Shown piece after piece: positions 6,425 through 11,057 of a stretch of 11,057 nt of DNA. A program made the position numbers and the translations under genes. Source of the DNA: Deltaproteobacteria bacterium (GTDB lineage Bacteria > Desulfobacterota > JAFDIG01); NCBI GenBank assembly GCA_019308145.1, contig JAFDIG010000046.1, forward strand, positions 1 through 11,057. The letters are read 5' to 3'. The notes beneath the pieces were generated by a model. That model did not search any database. It was not told where the DNA came from and saw nothing but the letters and a program-made list of their open reading frames with translations. Every line of letters begins with the position of its first letter. Position 1 is the first letter of the stretch.

Positions 6425-8219
6425 TTTTAAAAAAATTTCTTATATTTTCTATATCTTTTGATCTGATTCCTTGAACCTTCTTGATTTCATCATCTAAAGC
6501 ATTTTTAATATCTTCTATACTTTTAAAAGATTTCATAAGCCTTTTTGATTTTATCTCTCCAATCCCAGGAACCTTTTTAAGAACAGATGAGAGGTCTTCC
6601 TTTATTTTTCGTTTTCTATAATGAGAAATTGCGACCCTATGTGATTCATCCCTAATTTGAGTTAAAAGTTTTAGAGCTAAAGAATTTTCCTTTAGGATCA
6701 CTGGATTTTTTCTGTGAGGGATAAAAATCCTTTCTTTTGATTTAATACCCTCTTTACCTTTTGCTTTGGCTAATGCAATTACATCAACTCCTTTTATATT
6801 AAGTTCATTGAGCACCTCTAACGCCATTTTTAGCTGTCCTTTCCCACCATCCACCATAATAAGATTAGGTATTACCTCTGCTTTTGTATAACGTCTTTTT
6901 AGCACCTCATACATCATTGCATAATCATTGAACTCATCTACTGTTTTTATATTATAGTGTCTATATCTATTTTTTTCTGGGCTTCCATCTTCAAAAACCA
7001 CCATAGAACCAACAGCCATTTTCCCTGAAATATTTGATATATCAAAAGCCTCTATTGTTTTTGGCAAAGAGTTAAGTTTAAGTTTTATTTTAAGCTCTTC
7101 AAGGCTCTTTTTTCTCTTTTCCTCTTCATTTAGACTGCTCTCTAAATTTATCCTTGCATTTTGAATAGCCAGGTTTAAAAGTTTAAATCTTTCTCCCTTT
7201 TTAGGAATAATGATATTTACTTTGCTTCCTTTTTTTTCAGATAACCATTGAGTGATAAGCGCCTTATCCAAAGGATCTAAAGGAAGAATTATCTCTTTGG
7301 GGATAAATCGTTCTTTATGATAATATTGCTTGATAAATGATGAGAGCATCTCTTTTTCATTTATATCAATATTTTGAAATTTAAAATAATCACCACCAAG
7401 CAGTTTCCCATTTCTGATGAAGAGAAGTTGTATTTGTGTTATATCTCCCTGATGAAATATTGCTATTACATCCTGATCAATAAAAGATGTGGAGACCATC
7501 TTTTGTTTTTCAGTTATCTGCTCTATATAAGAAATTCTGTCCCTTAAGCGTGCTGCCTGTTCAAAATTCCATTTGTCTGAAGCCTCTTTCATCTTCTTTT
7601 TTAAGATGGATTTTAGTTTTTTATTTTTTCCCTCAAAAAAGAGTTTTACCTGATCTATAAGTTCATCATATTCATTTTTAGAAACAAGACCACAACATGG
7701 GCCAAGACATCGCCCTATTTGAAAATTCAAGCAAGGTCTGGATCTGTTAGTTGGTAATTTACCCCTACATTTTCTTAAAGGGAAAATCTTATGAATCTCA
7801 CGAAGAACATTCCTTAAAACAGATGCCTTGGGAAATGGTCCAAAATATATTGCACCATCTTTTTTAATCTTTCTTACTATTTGTAAAGAGGGAAAAGCTT
7901 CATTTGTTGCTATCTTTATAGAGAGAAAGTTCTTATCATCCCTTAAATTGACATTAAATTTAGGTCGATATTTTTTTATAAGATTATTTTCAAGTATCAA
8001 TGCCTCTTTTTCATTATCTGTGATAATAAAGTCAAAATCATGAATTTCTGAGACGAGCCTTAACCCTTTTGTATCCCTTTCAGTTTTTGTGAAATATGAT
8101 CTTACCCTGTTTTTTAAATTCTTTGCTTTTCCCACATATATAACCTCGTTGCAACTATTTTTCATTAGATATACACCAGAAGATGTGGGAATATTTTGAA
8201 TCTTTTCTATTAATTCCAT
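6414..8219 (-). CDS. uvrC: Excinuclease ABC subunit C (UvrC)
   Basis: UvrC makes both incisions around a DNA lesion after UvrB has verified it. The 601 residues show a GIY-YIG nuclease domain at 10-95 (GVY 15-17, YVG 28-30, Arg38, Glu77, Asn89) for the 3' cut. Four cysteines at 151, 163, 171 and 175 have the same spacing as the four [4Fe-4S] ligands of E. coli UvrC. A UVR motif for UvrB binding lies at about 204-239. An RNase H-like nuclease domain for the 5' cut carries Asp393 (AFDISN), Asp432 (NDYAMM), Asp457 (VDGGKGQ) and His527 (ESHR). A helix-hairpin-helix pair follows at about 545-598 (VPGIGEIKSKRL). The ATG is one base behind the uvrB stop codon (TAA-A-ATG), so translation is probably coupled. 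The 3' end overlaps the opposing small cysteine-rich gene, with no terminator between them. Confidence 0.97.
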   Translation of the reverse strand: MELIEKIQNIPTSSGVYLMKNSCNEVIYVGKAKNLKNRVRSYFTKTERDTKGLRLVSEIHDFDFIITDNEKEALILENNLIKKYRPKFNVNLRDDKNFLSIKIATNEAFPSLQIVRKIKKDGAIYFGPFPKASVLRNVLREIHKIFPLRKCRGKLPTNRSRPCLNFQIGRCLGPCCGLVSKNEYDELIDQVKLFFEGKNKKLKSILKKKMKEASDKWNFEQAARLRDRISYIEQITEKQKMVSTSFIDQDVIAIFHQGDITQIQLLFIRNGKLLGGDYFKFQNIDINEKEMLSSFIKQYYHKERFIPKEIILPLDPLDKALITQWLSEKKGSKVNIIIPKKGERFKLLNLAIQNARINLESSLNEEEKRKKSLEELKIKLKLNSLPKTIEAFDISNISGKMAVGSMVVFEDGSPEKNRYRHYNIKTVDEFNDYAMMYEVLKRRYTKAEVIPNLIMVDGGKGQLKMALEVLNELNIKGVDVIALAKAKGKEGIKSKERIFIPHRKNPVILKENSLALKLLTQIRDESHRVAISHYRKRKIKEDLSSVLKKVPGIGEIKSKRLMKSFKSIEDIKNALDDEIKKVQGIRSKDIENIRNFFKTIS

Positions 8220-8220
8220 T

Positions 8221-10221
8221 TTATGCTACACCTAAACCTTCAGCGATTTTTTCCAGCTCTTTTATTTGGTCCCTTATCTGAGCTGCTTTTTCAAACTCCA
8301 ATTTTGAAGCAGCTTTCATCATATCTTTTTTCATCTTTTCGATTTTTTCTGGGATCTTTTTTATATCTCCATAAAGCTCTGGTTCTTCCTTGACAATTGG
8401 AACAGTAAAATAATCTGCTTCATAAATAGATTCAAGGATATTCGGAATTGATTTTTTTATGGATTCAGGTGTTATTCCATGTTCTTTATTATATTTTTTC
8501 TGGATTTCTCTTCTTCTTTTTGTCTCTTGTAAGGCTATTTTTATTGAATTGGTTAAGACATCAGCAAAAAATATCGCCTTACCGTTAACATTTCTTGCAG
8601 CTCTTCCACATGTTTGGATAAGGGAACGTTCAGAGCGAAGGAACCCCTCCTTGTCAGCATCTAAAATAGAAACCAGTGAAACCTCTGGTATATCAAGCCC
8701 TTCCCTTAAAAGATTTATGCCAATAAGCACATCAAAAACACCCATTCTTAAATCCCTTATAATTTCTATTCTTTCAAGTGTATCAATATCAGAATGAAGA
8801 TATCTCACTTTAAGCCCCAACTCCTGATAATACTCAGTTAAATCCTCTGCCATTCTTTTAGTCAATGTTGTAACAAGTACACGTTCGTTTGCCTTGACAC
8901 GCTTTTTGATCTCATCCAATAGAATATCTACTTGATTTTGTGCTGGCTTTACCTCTATTTCAGGATCAAGAAGGCCTGTTGGTCTGATAATTTGCTCAAC
9001 AATCTTGCCTTTGCTCTTTTTTATTTCATAATCTCCTGGGGTTGCTGAAACAAATATAGTTTGTGGCATAATAGCTTCAAATTCCTCAAATTTTAAAGGT
9101 CTATTGTCAAGGGCTGAAGGAAGGCGGAATCCATATTCAACGAGTGTCTCTTTTCTTGACCTATCACCCCTATACATTCCAACCAGCTGTGGAACTGTTA
9201 CATGACTTTCATCAATAAATAACAATCCATTTTTAGGAAAATAATCCATTAGGGTAGGTGGTGGTTCGCCTGGCTTTCTTCCTGTAAGATGGCGGGAGTA
9301 ATTTTCAATACCATGGCAATAGCCAACCTCCCTTATCATTTCAAGGTCATATCTTGTCCTTTGTTCTATCCTCTGTGCTTCAACAAGTTTGTTCTGACTT
9401 TTAAAAAAGGCTATCCTTTCTTCAAGTTCCTCCTCAATACTTTCCATAGCAGTAAGAAGCCTATCTCTTGGTGTTACATAATGGCTTGCAGGAAATATGG
9501 TGATTTTCTCAAGTTCTTCTATCTTTTTCCCTCTTAAAGGATCTATTGAGTAAATGGATTCAACAATATCACCAAAAAGTTCTACCCTAACAGCTTTATC
9601 CTCTTCATAAGAAGGAAATATCTCTATTACATCTCTTCTTACTCTAAAAGTCCCTCTATGAAAATCTATATCATTTCTTTCATAATGTATCTCAACAAGC
9701 TTATTAATAATCGCACGCCTTGTTATCTCTTTTTCTTTTTCAAGATATAGAAGCATGCCGCTATATGCTTCAGGAGAGCCTAAACCATATATACAAGAAA
9801 CACTGGCAACAATAATAACATCCTCCCTTGTAAGAAGGGCATGAGTAGCTGAATGTCGCATTTTGTCAATATGATCATTTATAGATGAATCTTTTTCAAT
9901 ATATAGATCCTTTGAAGGGAGATAAGCTTCAGGTTGATAATAATCATAATAACTTACAAAAAATTCCACACTATTTTCTGGGAAAAGGGTTTTGAATTCC
10001 CCATAGAGTTGAGCTGCTAAGGTCTTGTTATGAGAAATTACAAGGGTAGTTTTCTGTGTTTTTGCAATAATATTGGCCATTGTGAAGGTTTTGCCTGATC
10101 CAGTAACACCAAGAAGCACTTGTGAAGGCTCACCTTTATAAATGCCCTCTGTTAATTTATCAATAGCCTTTGGTTGATCACCTTTTGGTTTATATTCTGA
10201 AACAAGTTTAAAACGTCCCAT
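8221..10221 (-). CDS. uvrB: Excinuclease ABC subunit B (UvrB)
   Basis: UvrB is the ATP-dependent damage-verification factor of nucleotide excision repair. It receives DNA from UvrA and recruits UvrC. The 666 residues (E. coli 673) include Walker A GVTGSGKT (38-45), the damage-probing beta-hairpin YYDYYQPEAYLP (91-102), DESH (337-340), VSATPG (391-396), YLHSDIDT (474-481) and the helicase motif VI QTCGRAARN (536-544). A C-terminal UVR motif at about 626-661 (EFEKAAQIRDQI) binds its counterpart in UvrC. Motif VI has Cys538 where Ile is common, a conservative and probably neutral change. The first residues align with family N-termini (KPKGDQPKAI), which supports the ATG at 10221; the Shine-Dalgarno sequence is weak. 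The gene lies 35 bp after the HEAGH protein gene and one base before uvrC. uvrA is not in the window. I saw no recognisable LexA box upstream. Confidence 0.97.
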   Translation of the reverse strand: MGRFKLVSEYKPKGDQPKAIDKLTEGIYKGEPSQVLLGVTGSGKTFTMANIIAKTQKTTLVISHNKTLAAQLYGEFKTLFPENSVEFFVSYYDYYQPEAYLPSKDLYIEKDSSINDHIDKMRHSATHALLTREDVIIVASVSCIYGLGSPEAYSGMLLYLEKEKEITRRAIINKLVEIHYERNDIDFHRGTFRVRRDVIEIFPSYEEDKAVRVELFGDIVESIYSIDPLRGKKIEELEKITIFPASHYVTPRDRLLTAMESIEEELEERIAFFKSQNKLVEAQRIEQRTRYDLEMIREVGYCHGIENYSRHLTGRKPGEPPPTLMDYFPKNGLLFIDESHVTVPQLVGMYRGDRSRKETLVEYGFRLPSALDNRPLKFEEFEAIMPQTIFVSATPGDYEIKKSKGKIVEQIIRPTGLLDPEIEVKPAQNQVDILLDEIKKRVKANERVLVTTLTKRMAEDLTEYYQELGLKVRYLHSDIDTLERIEIIRDLRMGVFDVLIGINLLREGLDIPEVSLVSILDADKEGFLRSERSLIQTCGRAARNVNGKAIFFADVLTNSIKIALQETKRRREIQKKYNKEHGITPESIKKSIPNILESIYEADYFTVPIVKEEPELYGDIKKIPEKIEKMKKDMMKAASKLEFEKAAQIRDQIKELEKIAEGLGVA

Positions 10222-10256
10222 ACTCTATTATTATCTTTGTTCTTAAGGTTAAAAGA

Positions 10257-10817
10257 TTAAAGAAAATTTCTGGCATCTGGGAATATAAGGATATCAGTAA
10301 TAAGAGTTTTATCTTTTGGCAAGTTAAGATTTGTTTCATATGTGCGATAACATTTTAACATAAACTTTTTTGCCTCCAACAACTCCTCAATAGGAAACCC
10401 TATATTCCTTAAGATATGAAGGCCATTTGAACATGCTATTGCTTCAATATGGAGAATCAACATTTGATAAGGTTTTGAAATAGCCTTTAGACCCATTTTA
10501 TTAGCGGATAGCATTGTATAAAATATAACTTCAGCCTTTTCTTTAGGTAAACCATAATACAACATTAAATGGCCTGCCTCATGTGCAATAGTTGTTAACT
10601 CCCTAATTGGATCATCAAAGATTCCATAAATTATAGTAGCAGGGGAGTAAGGTTTATATACAAATTTAACAAATGCCATGTTTTTAAGCAATTCCCAATC
10701 ATCCTTGATGAGTTTTGCACCAAGGGTAATTATAAATTGTTCCAAACGAGAAAATAATTCCTTATAAATTTTATCAGAGAAATCCATCTTTTTTATTTGA
10801 TAATCTTTTTTAATCAA
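10257..10817 (-). CDS. Uncharacterised HEAGH zinc-metallopeptidase-like protein
   Basis: This 186-residue product (176 if the ATG at 10787 is used instead of the TTG at 10817) has no name I can assign. Its clearest feature is IAHEAGHLMLYY, an HExxH zinc-metallopeptidase motif with His79, Glu80 and His83. A possible third ligand is Glu125 in HIEAIAC, 42 residues later; an Glu-Ala-x-Ala pattern after HExxH recalls the ImmA/IrrE (M78) group. The spacing is longer than in IrrE and no helix-turn-helix or GAF-like domain is present, so family membership is tentative. There is no signal peptide or membrane helix, so a cytoplasmic location is likely. It is the first gene of the reverse block, 35 bp ahead of uvrB, which makes co-expression with nucleotide excision repair probable. 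Neither start has a clear Shine-Dalgarno sequence. Peptidase activity is inferred from the motif only; a non-catalytic metal-binding role is possible. Confidence 0.75.
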   Translation of the reverse strand: MIKKDYQIKKMDFSDKIYKELFSRLEQFIITLGAKLIKDDWELLKNMAFVKFVYKPYSPATIIYGIFDDPIRELTTIAHEAGHLMLYYGLPKEKAEVIFYTMLSANKMGLKAISKPYQMLILHIEAIACSNGLHILRNIGFPIEELLEAKKFMLKCYRTYETNLNLPKDKTLITDILIFPDARNFL

Positions 10818-10982
10818 AGAACAAATGGGTTTTTTAAAAATAATTTTTTTCCTTTTATAAATATTTTGTTGAACGATCTTTAAATTGTCAAGTCTTTGGG
10901 GGAATAGATTCTTCTTATTTGACTTTTTATAAATAAAATAATAGGTTTAAAACAGAGATAGATAATTTTTATAGATATAAAT
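10818..10982. other. Divergent intergenic region between the uvr operon and a forward gene
   Basis: This 165-bp AT-rich stretch separates two divergent starts. It holds the reverse promoter candidate described separately. On the plus strand TTGACT occurs at 10919-10924, but the hexamer at 17-bp spacing (TAGGTT) is poor, so no forward promoter can be named with confidence. I see no tRNA, terminator hairpin or LexA-type palindrome here. The minus frame of the HEAGH gene stays open to 10949, but without an ATG, GTG or TTG beyond 10817. Confidence 0.5.
10863..10891 (-). promoter_or_regulatory. Candidate sigma-70 promoter for the HEAGH-uvrB-uvrC operon
   Basis: On the minus strand, a perfect TTGACA -35 box (10891-10886) is followed after 17 bp by CAAAAT (10868-10863), which matches four of six -10 positions. 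Transcription would start near 10855, leaving about 40 bases before the TTG start or about 70 before the ATG start of the HEAGH gene. No internal promoter is evident in the 35-bp gap before uvrB or at the one-base uvrB/uvrC junction, which fits a single three-gene transcript. Confidence 0.5.
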
Positions 10983-11057
10983 ATGAGTGCAAAAATACCT
11001 GAAGAGATCTTATGTCAATTAAAAAAAAGGGGTATTACCATCCACAGAGCAAACCCT
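10983..11057 (+). CDS. Possible start of an unidentified protein, cut by the window edge
   Basis: An ATG at 10983 opens a frame that stays open for all 25 codons to the window edge. It begins MSAKIPEEILCQLKKRG and continues ITIHRANP. The composition looks like a real soluble protein start (an amphipathic helix EEILCQLKKRG followed by a beta-like ITIH). The position, divergent from the uvr operon and after a plausible intergenic gap, fits a gene. There is no clear Shine-Dalgarno sequence. I cannot assign a family from 25 residues; chance openness over this length is possible. Confidence 0.45.
   Translation, partial: MSAKIPEEILCQLKKRGITIHRANP

Noticed and set aside
10919..10947. Forward promoter TTGACT (10919-10924) for the gene starting at 10983
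   Set aside because: The hexamer 17 bp downstream is TAGGTT, a three-of-six match, and the better TAAAAT at 10934-10939 is only 9 bp away.
10818..10949. Upstream extension of the HEAGH gene, whose frame stays open to 10949 on the minus strand
   Set aside because: No ATG, GTG or TTG occurs beyond 10817, the translation is Lys/Asn/Ile-rich like noncoding AT-rich DNA, and the promoter candidate lies inside it.
10818..10982. LexA/SOS operator for the uvr operon
   Set aside because: I looked for CTGT-N8-ACAG and GAAC-N4-GTTC type palindromes. Only an isolated GTTGAAC occurs, without the second half-site at the right distance.

Overview
This is a compact, AT-rich bacterial chromosome segment of core genes with A/T-ending codons, several TTG starts and very short or overlapping gene junctions. 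The order xerC-hslV-hslU-argB-argD matches what I remember from deltaproteobacterial (Desulfobacterota-like) genomes. The xerC-hslV-hslU part also resembles the Firmicutes codV-clpQ-clpY order. A low-GC Desulfobacterota or related lineage is my best guess, but the sequence alone does not fix it.

Layout: (1) Positions 2-868 hold the 3' end of an amidase-signature enzyme; its catalytic triad lies outside the window. (2) Positions 869-1095 are an extremely AT-rich gap with overlapping short hairpins and, at best, weak promoter-like sequences. (3) Positions 1096-6424 are a forward block: XerC tyrosine recombinase, HslV peptidase, HslU unfoldase, ArgB and ArgD (two arginine biosynthesis steps), and a small nine-cysteine protein. 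xerC/hslV and hslV/hslU each overlap by 8 bp, argB/argD overlap at ATGA, and the other gaps are 54 bp or less, so one operon is plausible. (4) Positions 10817-6414 are a reverse block: an uncharacterised HEAGH metallopeptidase-like protein, UvrB, then UvrC one base behind. Its 3' end collides with the small cysteine protein gene (11 bp convergent overlap). (5) Positions 10818-10982 are a divergent intergenic region with a good promoter candidate for the reverse block. A partial, unidentified forward reading frame begins at 10983 and runs off the window.

Functionally, HslUV is an ATP-dependent protease complex, ArgB and ArgD catalyse steps two and four of ornithine/arginine synthesis, XerC is expected to resolve chromosome dimers at dif, and UvrB/UvrC carry out damage verification and dual incision in nucleotide excision repair. 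The key catalytic residues of these complete genes are in place, so all look functional. I found no mobile element, CRISPR array, tRNA or rRNA. The least explained items are the HEAGH protein at the head of the uvrB-uvrC operon and the small cysteine-rich protein after argD. Neither is enough to claim a new system.
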